Source of the DNA: Eutreptiella sp. 'Long Island Sound 2002'
Lineage: Eukaryota > Euglenozoa > Euglenophyceae > Eutreptiales > Eutreptiaceae
Direction: 5' to 3'
Assembly (NCBI GenBank): GCA_964036045.1
Contig: OZ038382.1
Coordinates: 108,212,578 to 108,276,577 of the forward strand
DNA length: 64,000 bases
Below the pieces are notes generated by a model that saw nothing but the letters and a program-made list of their open reading frames with translations, was not told the origin of the DNA and did no database searches. Position numbers and translations under genes: made by a program. Shown piece after piece: positions 31,432-43,607 of this stretch; positions within the stretch are counted from its first letter, which is position 1, and each line of letters begins with the position of its first letter.

Positions 31432-33570
31432 GTCCAGCCCCGCGAGCTCCCCGCACCCCAGGACTACCCGTATCTCTTCAGGCGCCTACGCTTCACCAAG
31501 CGCTGCCAAAGTTCGTCAAGCTTCGCCAAACGCTGATGCGCGTCGCCGAACGCTGCTGCGCGTCGCCGAGCGTCAAAGTCTAGGTACCTCAAATGTCCAC
31601 GTTAGAGGGAAAGACACAGCAAACGACAAACAAAGAGGCTCACGAGCAGCCTCAAGGAGACCCTCCAGGAGACGCGGAGAGACGGAAGGCACCTGTCGAC
31701 CATCATCTCCATCCCACCCCCACACACAGACACCGCCTCGCCACCCCGCACGCGTCGACGCTTGGACACCGGCAGCCCCGACACCGCCACGACCTGCAGC
31801 ACCCCAGGAGCCCCGCGCGCCACACAACATGACGCGCCTGACCCACCGGCCGGCGGTGCCCCCACTAAAAAGCCACGGGGGATTACTCCCTGGGCTGCGC
31901 CCAGCCTGCACGCTGGCGACGCTACCTGCCGCCACAGCCCAGCAGCTCAGACTCCGGGCCGCGAAACAATCCATCCCGCTTGCCGCAAGGCACTGCGAGA
32001 CACCACGACGCGCACGCGCCCAGACCGAGCCCGACCACGCCCAAGGCACTGCACCGGCCAACGACAGCGACCTGGCCCGCCGGCCGAGTCACCCGGGAGG
32101 CAACTCAGCCCGACGATCCGCCCAGCATCAGCCCCTGCAGTGAACCATCGCCACCCGCTACCCAGCAAGCCACCGCCACCGAACATCACGCCAAACCGAG
32201 CCCAGAAGTTGCCACACGATCCTGAAGCCGATGGACACAAACGCGCGCGCCAACGGGCACCCGCTGCGCCCGACGGCGCCAGACCCAAGCCTGCAGCCGT
32301 CAAAACCGCCTAACCCCGCAAAGCCGCTTAGCCCCAGCCAAAGCTAAATCACGAGTCGAGGAACATGAACCACGCCCCACAACCTCTAACCCTCCGAGCC
32401 TGACCCAGCCGACCGGGGCAGCACAGTAGCCACAGCCACCATTCACAGCCAACACGACGGGGTAACGAGCCAGCACCACCAAACTGGCCAAAACGCAAAG
32501 AGACACCTAACCGAACGCTCCCTAACCCACAACCATGCACGTTAAGACGCGTGTGCCGCAGTCCTGGGGCGGGACCGCGGACACAGCACCGGCGACGCCC
32601 ACCACGACGAAGAAGGCAGCACTGCTGCACCGCTGCACCAGTTGCCCATGCCTGTGCCTGCAGTGTGCATGCGCCACCTTTCGATTTTATTATTTTTCTT
32701 CCAAAAAAAAGAAAAAAAAGACCAAAGGAAGATAAGCAAAAGCAAGAAAGCATAAAAAAAACACTGCAAAAACAAAGAGACGAGGGCAACAAACAAAAGG
32801 CCGAAAAAAACCCCCCAAAAGAGGGGAGGTGGGGGAGGAGGGGGTCCCTCACGAAGCCGCCAACAACACACAAATACCGCATACAGCGCGCGCGCCGTTG
32901 AACAAGCGCCAAGTGGCGAAGGACACCGCGCACGGAACACAAAAGGGTGCGCGCACCGGTTGACAGGCAGGACCAGGTCACCGCGTACGCACCGAGGGCG
33001 ACAGGGGGACAGGGCGCAGCGAACCACAATCCAAGGGTCGGACGCACTGGCGCGACCCAGCCGACCGCCCGGGCCAATGGCAGGAGCGGTACTCCAAGGC
33101 AACTGGTCCAAGCCCGGCTGGTCTGCATCGGGGACCATTGCAAGCGTCACCCAGAGCCATGGCAACAACCGGTGACAGGCGTGCCGGCACACAGCCCGGG
33201 AGGGGGTCGCCTGCCAAGCATCGGGGCCCTGCAACTAGAGCCACAGGGGTGAGGAGATCGTACCGTAGACTCGCAGGAGCAATACCCCCTGTGGTGAGAG
33301 ATACTCCACACGGCCGGGCAGCACCCAGAGCTGCCGCCCACAGAAGGTGGCATGTGACGCTACCCACAGGCACATGTTGGGACGTCCTACGACCCGGGAC
33401 ACCTGGACCGGGTGGCGGCGACACTGCCTTCCCCAGCAGCTGCGGGAGCGGCCTAACAGGCGCCTGACCTAAGGCAGTAGGCAGGACAGGACGTCCCCTT
33501 CGTACGACCTTCTCCCTGCATTGTCAAAGGAGGCATCCCGAGCTCCCGAAGATACCCAGCTACCTACCTA
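31432..33570. other. C-rich then A-rich sequence without a clear gene
   Basis: Plus-strand Pro/Arg/Thr-rich frames up to about 32310 are probably compositional. An A-rich stretch with A8 runs lies at 32700-32815. From 32900 to 33570 I see nothing recognisable. Confidence 0.4.
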
Positions 33571-33817
33571 CCTGCATGCCCTTTGCGTTGTTTTGGGGCA
33601 GGCACAAGCATTGTTCTCTCTCTTTTCTTTTGCTGTTCATGTGTGCTTGTGGTTTTAGCGTATTTCTGCCGGCTGCCAAACACTGGCGCCAAATTTTTTG
33701 GGGAGTTTTTTAGGTCGGTGGAACGATTTTCCGATTTGTTTCTTCTGTTGTCCTCGTGTTTTTGTTGTCTTTCTTTGTATTTCTGCTGGCGCGCACGCGT
33801 CTCCCGACAGCAGGCTG
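33571..33817 (-). repeat. F part of F-D module, copy 2
   Basis: Matches 15780-16025 closely and stops at GGCTG (33813-33817), where element B begins. Confidence 0.85.
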
Positions 33818-34527
33818 AGTAAGGAAAAGTCACTGCCATGTCCTTCTTGGAGGGCTTGATCCAGGCCAAGCCCCCCTCAAAACCCTTTTGTTGATGCTAA
33901 GACTAACTTAAGTATTTTCATCACTCTTTTGAAGCTTTAAGTACACTTTCTCAAAGTAACTAGGGTTATAACCCTAGCCCCCCATGAAGTTCACCCCTAC
34001 AACTCAACTGAGCGGAGGTATCTTCCTTCATGGAGGATATACCAACAAAAATAGGCATTTCATGCCTTAGGCCTTGGAGGTTAAGCCTAGTGGTCTCCCA
34101 CCCCAAGACCCTTATACTCAATTGTTTCTACCACCTTTTGTGGTTCTACCCTTTAACTGTTTCTGAATTCAGTTGCTTGGCCAAGTCATAATCTGTGTCT
34201 GGCCTAACTCCCATGCCCCACGTTCCTAACCAGCACCATTACACCCAAAAGAGTGCACATGAAGTGCTTGATGCTAACCTGAAGGCTAGAGTCAGGCCAG
34301 CTATCTCATAAAATCTTTTGTGTTATCCATTTGTGATTGAATCTTTGTAGTTATACCTGCTTTGTCTATCTGCAGCCCTTGTTTATTACACTTGATTTCA
34401 AACTATTCATTGATTCGATCCACATCCTGGTCTTGCTCTACTTGCTCCTTTGGTTTTGGGATTTCAACATCAAAAGCCTGCAGGATTTCATCAAAGTCTA
34501 TAGGGCACTAATCAAGGACATCTTTCC
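33818..34527 (+). repeat. 5' LTR of element B (710 bp)
   Basis: Matches 59932-60506 along its length except for about 140 bp (roughly 33926-34065) absent from the 3' copy. Starts AGTAAGGAAAAG and ends ATCTTTCC. Confidence 0.85.
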
Positions 34528-34538
34528 GGTAGCAGAGG
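34527..34538 (+). promoter_or_regulatory. Primer-binding site of element B
   Basis: CGGTAGCAGAGG directly after the LTR matches, at 11 of 12 positions, the complement of an initiator Met tRNA 3' end (TGGTAGCAGAGG). It would prime minus-strand synthesis. Confidence 0.7.
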
Positions 34539-34776
34539 CAAACCCTGAGTACCTTTCGAACAGACTGAGAGCAGAAGCACAGGAAAGGCACACTGAAAAG
34601 CACATTGAACATGTCTACACAAATGTCCTCCCGAACCTGGCCGATTAGAAGTGTACAAGTCCACCCTGGCAGTGTAGCCCACCAAAGGAGTGAACCATCA
34701 CTCAGAGCAGCATCTGGGTCCCAGCAAGATTCCGAGGCACAGAAGGGCGAATCGGCCCAGAACAACCCCATTGACC

Positions 34777-36558
34777 ATGGAGACCTTAGCGGCCCATGGT
34801 GAGAACAGCCTGCAAAGGCTCCACAGGCGAGTTGGAACCTCCATCGCCCGGTCAGCCTGTCCGGCCTCTTCTTCTACTGTACTTGGAGGTGGTGCTGAAG
34901 AACAAGAGGACCTACGAAGGAGGATGAACGATTTTATGCTCCACGAGGAGTACCACAGGTCCACCGTAGGGGAAGACGGAGAAATACCTCTTGATGCCCT
35001 CGGGTCTCCGCCTCAAACTGAGATGGGTTCTTTCCTTTATTTGGGGCCATCTACAGACATGGCGGACACAGTATCATTACCGAGACGACCAAGTGTACAC
35101 GAGCACCCGAGAGCATGGCATCCAGACCTGCTGACAACTTCAAGGGCTCCTGAAGAGAGTCTGGATCCTCTTCACCCAGAGCCCACCCATGGGGCTCTGG
35201 ATCGCACGGCCGAACCTTTGGCCAAGCTTCTATCCGGATCTGAAGACCGGGATGTGACAGCTCTGTCAGAGGCTGTCAAGGCAAAATTGGGTATCACCGA
35301 ACCCTTACCCAAGCCAGCACTACTCTCACCTTCACCCGGATTGAGCACGTTGACTGATGATATCAAAAGATCAAGGGCGTCCAGGTTGCTACCCAAGATC
35401 ACTTGCCCCAGCCCTTTTCATCCTCGCGGTAGGACAATCCCAATTGCTGAATTACAGGATATGCCTATGACTGAGACTGAGAAAAGAGGGCTGTCAGCCC
35501 TGGCACCCCTTGCTGGCGTATCTCCCCCCCCTTCAGGCCTAACCCCGGGGGCTGGGAAGATGGGCAAACCGATTGCCCAGGCGAACATCCAGCTAGAATT
35601 GCCGGACTTTGACCCAAAAATTCTGCCCGAAAGGGTAGAAGAATTTGCTGAGTTTCTTTTGCTAACTGGCCAATCCCATGTGGATGTGGCCACCAAATGC
35701 TCACTGCTGAAACGCTCATGCAAAAAGAAAATTTTGCAAAAACAAGTGAAAAAGATTGTGAAAACCTGTTCAACACGGGCTGAGGTACTTCAAAGACCGG
35801 AGAAAGCATTCCCAGTCTATGAGACCGACCTCAGTGTGCGCACGAAGATAGAGGAGCTACCTCTGCTCCCTCAGTTTCCCTCCGCTGCACAAGTCTCTGA
35901 ATACGTGTACGACCTACAGTATCTGTTTTCACGGATGAACGTGGACTCCTATGGAGCCATTGAGCCCCACCTGTAGCTCATGAGTAAGATCCCCCAACGT
36001 ACGTGGGATGACTGCCGCGCTACCTCTGAGAGGGAAAATAGGACCCACTCGTACGAAGAACTGGTTGACCTGCTGATCGAGTTAGCTCTTGAGAGGGAGA
36101 ATGACTCCAACATGGAGAAATTCCTCAAGAAGCACTTGGGTCGAGGTGGTACCCCTACCCTCGAACGTGGCGAAGGGGAAGGGCCTGAAAATCTCACTAA
36201 CGCCAACCAGTGAGGGGGTAGAGGAAGGGGTAACCTACGTGCCATCAATGCAGTTACACCCCCTTCGTTCTACTGTAAGCCTGTCATTGACAAGGGGGGA
36301 TCTTGTCATGCCCCTGACTGCGTTCACCGCAGTAGCTGTATGCTGCAGATGAAACGACAGCAGCATTCCAAAAATGGGAAAACTGTGACCCATCAGGATC
36401 ATTTCAGGTGTACCATCACCTGTGGCTATAGTGGTAAAGGTCGTCACTACGAGGACGAATGTCACATAAAGAAACGCCAGAGTGATAAACTCAAGAGGCA
36501 GGAGGCTGAACGCCAGAAGAACCAAAACACCCACCAGAAACCCCTAGAATGGGGATAA
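34777..36558 (+). pseudogene. gag of element B
   Basis: One frame from the ATG of METLAAHGENSLQRLH, interrupted by TAG at 35974-35976 and TGA near 36211, to a TAA near 36556. A Pro-rich N-terminal half precedes a capsid-like helical part (LPERVEEFAEFLLLTGQSH; TWDDCRATSERENRTHSYEE; ELVDLLIELALEREND). Cys clusters follow: SCHAPDCVHRSSC and CTITCGYSGKGRHYEDEC, the latter close to a CCHC knuckle. Gag would form the particle and bind RNA. Confidence 0.7.
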
Positions 36559-37222
36559 AGGTGGTAAAGGAGGTGGCAAGGGGGGTGGCAAAGGTGGACC
36601 CCCTAACCCCCAGAGGCGCTCATCAGCGCCCGCTTTGACTCCTCCTCCTGCCGAAGGTGACCCCAAGAAGCGCCCTCAGGGGGATAAAGCTTCCCCTGAG
36701 GGGAAAAACTTCAAAAAGGGGCGACTGGCCTGGATGGCCAAGTCCCTTATGGCTGCAGGGGTGGATGTCAAGTTCCCTTCTGAGGAGTAGGGGGGCGGCT
36801 CGGAAGAGAAGGACTTGGTTCTCCGGATCCTCGTGAAAACCGGGGATCAATTTTTTCGAGCGGTGCTTGACACCGGTGCAACACTTTCTACAGTGGCCTG
36901 GCGCCTGCTAAAAACTTTCAAGAGAACTAAGACCGTGGCGATAAGAGTAGGGGATGGGCGTACCATCCATTCCTTGGGGGGGTTCGATGTGACTATATGC
37001 CTGGGCGACGAAACTGTGACACAACACTGCAGAGTGCTGGACACCGACGCCTTTGACATCGTCATTGGTACCGACTTCCTACGAAGAAACCCCCAGGGTA
37101 AAAGTGCTGTCTCTCCAGCGCCCCTATTCTTTGCACTGCGACTTTGGCAGTGGGCTCTTCTCCGTACCTTTGGAGCGGTCAGGACGAAAAGAGTGTGGGC
37201 TGCGCTACGCATCCCAGACTAA
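36559..37222 (+). pseudogene. Gly/Lys linker and aspartic protease of element B
   Basis: A GGKGGGKGGGKGG linker (about 36556-36600) and a Pro-rich spacer lead, after a TAG near 36788, into the protease. FRAVLDTGATLSTVAW (about 36855-36900) is the intact DTGA active site and FDIVIGTDFLRR (about 37050) the closing motif. A one-base shift near 37095 throws the frame off. Retroviral-type proteases work as dimers and cut the polyprotein. Confidence 0.8.
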
Positions 37223-38240
37223 CTATTGTACTGAAAACTACCAATTGGCCCGTCAATTTCTTGAAATCAGACTGGCGGCCCTTCAGGTAAAGCTGGATGA
37301 CATCGAGGTGGAATTGTTTGCGAGCCGACAACAGCTATCATGCAGTTGTAATGCTCAAAACATTTGAACAACGCTTTCTGTTTCTTCCGGAAAGCAATGG
37401 CCCTTGCGTATGCTAACCCTCCCTTCTCCCTGGTCGCGAAGGTTCTAACCAAAATCGCTTATGAGGGAGGAAGGGTTGTCATGTGCACCCCTGACTGGGG
37501 CTGCTCTGGTGAACACGCTTACTGGCGCCGTATGCTAGATCGAATGACGGTGGGAAGAGTGCAACTCCCCGACAGTCCCATCTATGTGCCTGAGGACTCA
37601 GACACAGTTATGCAGGCCCATGAATGGGCCAGTTTCTTATCCATCGTCGATGTATCTCTCAATCCTGTACCCCCGTGTGACCTAGACCAGGTGCTACTGA
37701 AAGAGGTCACGGCCGAAAATTGTGGCCTGATCCTTTCTGATCTCAAAAATCAATCTCCTGAGCACCTCACACCCACACTTACACGTCGTGAATCTCCCAA
37801 TGGCTATCTGGTACCTGCAGCTGTTAAGGAGGATGCTGATGACCAAATGTCTGAGATCGCCAGCACTATCCCCCCACGTAGATCCCAGCTGTGTTGATCT
37901 AAAACACAGTGCCTTCCTAGCCCAGCTGTTGCTGGAGGAGGTGGATCTAGAGTCAACCTCAGAGCCCACTTCCCCTGTTGGGAAACCTGTGCTACACATG
38001 CAGCCTATGCACACAGGTGAACCCGTGGCCCGGAGTCCTGATGCTCTAGCGCGGCCTGCTTCTAATAACATGCCACTGTCTGAGCAGGACACTCAGGAAC
38101 TCTGACGGCTGTGGTACCTGCAGGCCGAAGGTATTGAGCGCCAAGAGCGGCTACAATACCTCAGACAGACCTGGAAATCCTCCATTTGGTCTGAGGAGGA
38201 CGATGATTCCTATACGCTGCCTGATCCTGAGATACCCCTA
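37095..38240 (+). pseudogene. Extra domain between protease and RT in B (NPPF motif)
   Basis: After the protease shift the frame reads DDIEVELFASRQQ (about 37300), then in the next frame ALAYANPPFSLVAKVL (about 37395) and EGGRVVMCTPDWG (about 37460), then a long acidic linker to the reverse transcriptase. The order 'ELFAS ... NPPF-SLV-KVL ... P-W' is that of the methyltransferase-like domain known from DIRS-type retrotransposons, where it sits after RNase H. Here it is before the reverse transcriptase. No intact SAM-binding glycine loop was seen. A frame change near 37885 and a TGA near 38103 break it. Confidence 0.5.
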
Positions 38241-38988
38241 GTGTATTCTTTGAACTATGGGCAGCAATGTCCTTCTGAGTGGGACGATGGTTCTGTACCT
38301 GCCGAAACTGCTGATCCGCAGAAAACGAAAGATCATGGAAAGAGCAACCTCCATGCTGAGGAGGATTTCCTGCAGAAAGTCGAGAGTCTTAACCTAGACC
38401 CCCGACTAAAGAAACTGCTGCCATCCTATGAGGAGGTGTTCGGCGCCTTGCCGCCCCCCCTCTCTTGTAAAAAACTGGTAGAGATGGACCTGAAACTGAA
38501 ACCTGAATTTGAAAAGACGCGAGTGAGGCGTCGTCCCTATCCCGCTTCACAGGAACAGGTTGAAGAAATCGAGCGCCAGATCCAGGAATGTTTTGATGCT
38601 GGCCGTGTGGAGGAATATAAGAAGGGGGACTACCCCCATCACTGCAGTCCCTGTTTCCTGGTTGCTAAACCAGGGTCGACTGCCCTACGACTGGTTGTTG
38701 ACTATGGTGAGGTCAACAAGAAAACCGTGAACCGCTCAGGGAGTATTCCCAACATGGAAAATACCCTGGAGCGTATTGTCAAATGCAGGTACAAGACCAA
38801 AATGGACAAACGCAGTGGTTTCTGGCAACTAGACCTAACCGCCGCAGCTCAAGAGCTGCTGGCTTTTATAACCCCTAAGGGTCGTGTGTTTAAATGGAAG
38901 GTCATGCCTTGCGGGGTGGCTAATGCCCCAGCGCTCTTCCAGGAGCGAATGAACAACATTTTGTACATACTGAGGCACCGACCTCTAG
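38241..38988 (+). pseudogene. Reverse transcriptase of element B, N-terminal part
   Basis: LRLVVDYGEVNKKTV (about 38690), KTKMDKRSGFWQLDL (about 38800) and FKWKVMPCGVANAPALFQ (about 38890) are fingers-palm motifs of a Ty3-type enzyme. It is cut after ILRHRPL by element C; CTAG (38985-38988) is the left target copy. Confidence 0.85.
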
Positions 38989-40116
38989 TGACGCGTTCCC
39001 GTGGGGGGCCTGGCCACGGGACGCTGCGGTGGACACGCACAAGCAAGCAGGCAGGCAAAGCACTGCGCTCACAGGGGCATCATCACGCTCGTGTCCTGTG
39101 ACAAAACGTTTCAGGATCCTTGCCACTCTGATACAAGGGAACAGAAGTATGTACAGCAACACATCAGGATATGTACACATGGGGTTGGGACTGGACTCGG
39201 GTAAGAGCATCACAGGACAATAGACACTCAGTCCCAACTCATATCCCAATCCAAGGTCCGACCCTCTCAGTGGCTGGCAGGGGCGGGGGCTCAAACACAA
39301 CCCATGCCCTACTCAGTCCGGACCCTGAAACCCTGCCAATGGGGGAGGGTGTACCGCCGAGCCACAGGCGAGTTCCTGGGAACCAAGAGGCTCCAAGGCC
39401 AACCAACAGTGGCTTCCCGTGCTCCCTTAACGGCAGGTCGGAACTTCACTCTGGGCCAGAGATGAGGCCCCGCCATTATCACCTAGGAGTTGGTAGCTGA
39501 AAATGGGCTGTTTCAGCCCAAACTGATATTAGCTCCGAAAACTCCAAAATTGACCCCTCGTCTGGACACGCCAGAAGTGTGGACGAGGCAACAGACCCTA
39601 TGCTCTTCAGGTACGAACTTCCTGGAGCCCTCACCCAACCTGGTTCCCTCTGAGGTCCCGGCATCAGGGCACTACGGGTTCATCAAGTGGGGTCATGATG
39701 CCAAAATCACCAAAATCGGCGTCATTCCCACGGGTGGCTCGCCCGGCCAGGGCAAGGCCAATGGCTCACAGGATAGGAGGCAGGACCTAGGACCTATATC
39801 TGAGTGCACAGAACGGGCGACGTCAGGCGGTGATTTCACGACAATCAGAAATCGTGGTAGAAATCGGGTATTTCCCCGATTTCTAACCGCAAATCAACCA
39901 AGACAGTAAAATTATGATAATTCCACATCGATTTAATGGTTGGAAATCGGATTCCAGATTTCGCGGGTTAGAGAACAGGGATATCCCGCTGACAGCCGGT
40001 GTCAACGGCTTCCGCACGGGTGTGACGGCTCACAGGCCTCCGGGCCATGGGCCATAACGGGTGTGACGGCTCACAGGCCTCTGGGCCATGGGCCATAGGT
40101 CCTGGGTACCGCTTCA
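38989..40116 (-). repeat. 3' LTR of element C (1128 bp)
   Basis: On the minus strand it starts TGAAGCGGTACC and ends GGGAACGCGTCA. Nearly identical along its length to 51097-52223, with scattered substitutions and small indels. Confidence 0.92.
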
Positions 40117-40128
40117 CCCCCCTCCTTA
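40117..40128 (-). promoter_or_regulatory. Polypurine tract of element C
   Basis: AAGGAGGGGGG on the minus strand directly before the 3' LTR, the counterpart of AAGGAGGAGGG in element A. Confidence 0.8.
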
Positions 40129-41605
40129 GAGCAAACCCTGGGGGGGGCTCGGTAACACCCAAGCATGGCAGCGGGTACCCAGGACCATCTCCTGAAGGGG
40201 GGGGGTGTCACATCCTCACTTCAGGCCAATTTGCGGGTTAGGCTGCCCAGTATAATCCCACAGTAAGACAGGTACGGTGCTGTAGCTGTTAGTAACTGCA
40301 AGTATAGTATCAAGTATCAAGTCCCGGGTCCTGGCGGCGATTGTCGGCATCCAAAGGACCCGTTAACCCACACCAGGCGCACCGGGTGCCGGCTGCGACA
40401 GTGACTACGACAGTGGCAGTGGCCTACACGGCCAACATAGGCGTCACACGACAACCGAGGTGGTCCCACAGGTTGAAAGCGACCACAAGGATCCATCAGG
40501 CTATCCCAGGCTTCCCAAGGACGCAGTCTGGGGGAGAGTCCCTACGGGTCCTTCCTTGGGCGCACCATGTCCATATCCACGACGCGAGTCCAGAGTGGTA
40601 AAGCCGAACGAGCTCCTCTATAAGGGATCGGGCATCAAGGCCGTCTTTTCCCTCGCCCCATTACCACGAAGGCCATGCATGGGGGAGTCCCCATGCAGTC
40701 TGGGCGGAGGCGTCGACTCCTGAAACCACCAGTTTCCCAGGCAGACTGACCAAGGTCAGGACACCGGAGGTCGCCACCCGACCGCAAGTGCGTCTGCGAG
40801 TCGGTAGGCTCACACTGGGACTGACAGTGGCGGACCGCTGGGAGTGTAGTCAGGCAACTGGGCTTCCCGCCTGGCGCCATCAGGTTCTCAGCACATCACA
40901 GCCACTAGGGCACACGGTATCACATGCACTCAAACAGAAGAATCTGTACTTAGGTACCGGTCCAGGCTGGACCCTATGTAAGAGCATGTACACGGCGACT
41001 CAGGGCGCCTTCGTATTCCGAATCGCATCCCCTCGGGGGGGAAAAACAGTCCATATTTCGGTGATGGGCTGATAATACGCAACATACAGATGCACATATC
41101 CTGGGGGGGCAGAAAAGTGAGGAATAAACGGGGCAATAGGCGTGTAAACACACTCTGCACAGAGCGCCAAACCACGCCCCGGCTAGGATAAGGCATATGC
41201 AGGAGGGTGGACAGGAAAACGCCTGAGATCAGGCCATATATCGTCTGCAGACACACGTAGACTGGTCTGGCTCCCGCAAGTGCCATGGGATCAGACCAAA
41301 CACCAAAAAATCGCAATGCTGATGACAGCGGCATCCGTTGCGCAACGTCGTATGGGCTTCAAGGCCCCAAGAGCTCAGGAAATGTCAAGGTCAGTCGACC
41401 TGCCTGGTTTCCCAAGGATTCAGCAGGCGGGGAGTGACAAATAGGAGTGGAAGAGAGGGGCCATCCTCCCTGGATTCAGCAGGGGGGGGTACATGGCCAC
41501 TCTGATTGCAGGTCACCGGAAGATGGAAGAGAGCAAGCAAGTGAGGGACGATCCGTCGACCTAACAAGCGCTCAATATGCATCAGGAGAAAGCCCAGGGC
41601 GGTGA
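40129..41605 (-). other. Element C 3' untranslated region
   Basis: About 1.5 kb with no convincing gene; matches 11116-12913 of element A in blocks. Confidence 0.7.
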
Positions 41606-42004
41606 TCAGGCGCCCCTGGCTGCAATCGGCCGGGTGAGTGCTGCCAAGTATGAGACATGGATCTTGGTCTTGTGCTTGCGGGTGTAGTCCACAAAGGGGG
41701 TGTTAATCCGCGGCACGAACGAGGAGACGGGTTCCCAGGTGTCGTGGGACGGCCCATAGCCTCGCCAACGAACCTTGAACTCCAGGCCTCCGGGTGCCGA
41801 GGCGTTCGGACGCTGGGCCAGGATCTTCTCGACGGTATAGTCGTCCTGCTCAGCATAGTCGTCGTCCGAATCAGCCTCATGTGCGGCATAGTCCAGGGAC
41901 ACATGTTGGCCACGGAGGTCGGGTTCCCGCACACGGAGTTGACTCTCTGTGGCGCTCCCGGAACTGTCCGTGACCCACCTTGATGCGGTACGTGTCCTCA
42001 CCAA
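41606..42004 (-). pseudogene. Chromodomain of element C
   Basis: An acidic DSDDDYAEQDDYTV stretch, then VEKILAQRPN and LEFKVRWRGYGPSHDTWEP, then a basic tail, ending at a TGA. The chromodomain core is intact. It lies one frame from the integrase, so a small shift separates them near 41900-41990. Confidence 0.85.
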
Positions 42005-43600
42005 TCCTGCCGACCACCTCTCCGGGTGTGAACCAGGTTTTGGTGCGGTGGGTGCCCATAGGGCGGGGTCTGATCACCCACACTGGGTCTCCCACCCTGA
42101 ACTTTTGCGCTGTCGAGCTCGGGGCGGACTTCTGACGCTCAGCATGCTCCTTCTCGAGCTGCTGGCGGATGTCCCGCGCCGTTGCCTCTTGCCGCGCAAA
42201 GAATTCCTTGGCGTCCATGGTCATACCATCACCAGACAAGGTAAGTCCCCGACCAAGGGGCTCCCTGCCGAACAGAATCTGGTGAGGGGACAAACCACCC
42301 GGAGTGGGGGTGTCATGATGGGCCTTCAGAGCGGGCCACATCTCCTCAAACCAGTTCCGACGTGGATTGGTGATATGAATCTTGCGCAGCTTCTCGAACA
42401 GCTGCCATCCAGCCATTTCAGCCCGGCCATTGGACCGGCTGAGATAGGCGACGCTCTTGGCATGACGTATTCCCATGAGGGTACACATGGCCTTGAACCA
42501 GCCACCAGTAAACTGGGGCCCTCGGTCACTGCAAATGGTGCGGGGGATGTCAAAGACGGTCAGCCAATGACAAATCATCATGACTGCCACTTCCTTGGCA
42601 AGCAACCCCCTTTTGCGTGCCGGAACGGCTACTACGTAGCCGCTGTGGCGGTCCACACAAAGGACCAAACAGTCAAAGGTCTCCTTGCCTATGTGAACTT
42701 CGGGCATGGAGAAGACGTCCATGGCCACGTTCTCCATGGGCTGGTCAGGCACCGGAGTCCATTGGGCTTCCCCCTTGACGTTCCGGTTGTCGGGATTGCA
42801 GGCCTGACTGACCGAGCAACCCTTTCCGACCTTCTTGATAGCGCTGTAGAGACTGATCTGGTCGATTTGGAACCGGCGCTGCATGTCCAGGGCTTGCTTC
42901 TTGACCCCTGGGTGCATCATTTGGTGGTGCCAAGCCTCACATAGCTCAAGCACTCGGTTTTCCGGGACCAGCAGCTTACCATTCCGGTAGAGTTTGCCAT
43001 CCTCCTCAGTCAGCACCTTTGGCCACTTCTGCCCGTCATCAGGGTCGGTCACAGCCCTATATTCGGCCTCAAAGGCCTCAGACTTGGCGTAGTCGTCGGA
43101 CCAGTCGTCCTGGAGGCAGGATTCAGGGAAGAGGTGCTTGTCGGACTCAGCTCCCTCAGGGGCGAGTACTCTGACCGCTCTGCCCATCCTCGTTCCGAGG
43201 GGGGCATCTTCAGCCATGACGACGAAGCATTTAACACCCTCCTCCTCCATCAGGCGCTCCATTTCTATGATCCTCTTTGCTTCAGCGGTCTCAGCCTCAT
43301 CGCCATGGGCGGAGACATCTGTCCCGCCCTTGCTGGCGGGATAGGCCCACCTACTGAGACAGTCCGCCACGGTGTTGTCCTTACCAGGAACATACACAAC
43401 CGTGAGGTTGAACTTGGCCAAGGTCTCATGCTATCTTGCCCGTCGGGAGGCAGGACCTGAGGGGGTGTCCACGTGCTCTTTGTGCCACGACTGCAGACTC
43501 TGATGGTCGGTGCAGACGGTGACGAGATGGAGGGCTATGTACCCAGCCCATTTCCTGAGAGCCATGACGATGGCATACACCTCCTTTTCTCGGGGCGTCA
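41877..43600 (-). pseudogene. RNase H end and integrase of element C
   Basis: RNase H: PREKEVYAIVMALRK, CTDHQSLQSW and VADCLSRW, with a TGA near 43608 (CGA-type change) and a TAG near 43424 where element A has Trp. Integrase: HHQMMHPGVKKQ and GCSVSQAC (zinc domain), Asp in AMDVFSMPE, Asp in CSDRGPQFTGG, Glu in SNGRAEMAG; all three catalytic acids are kept. The C-terminal FRVGDPVWVIRPRPMGTHR domain follows. Confidence 0.85.
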
Positions 43601-43607
43601 ACGTCCG

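Noticed and set aside
37267-37897. A separate host methyltransferase gene
   Set aside because: It lies within the pol order of element B, between protease and reverse transcriptase, and shares the element's decay.
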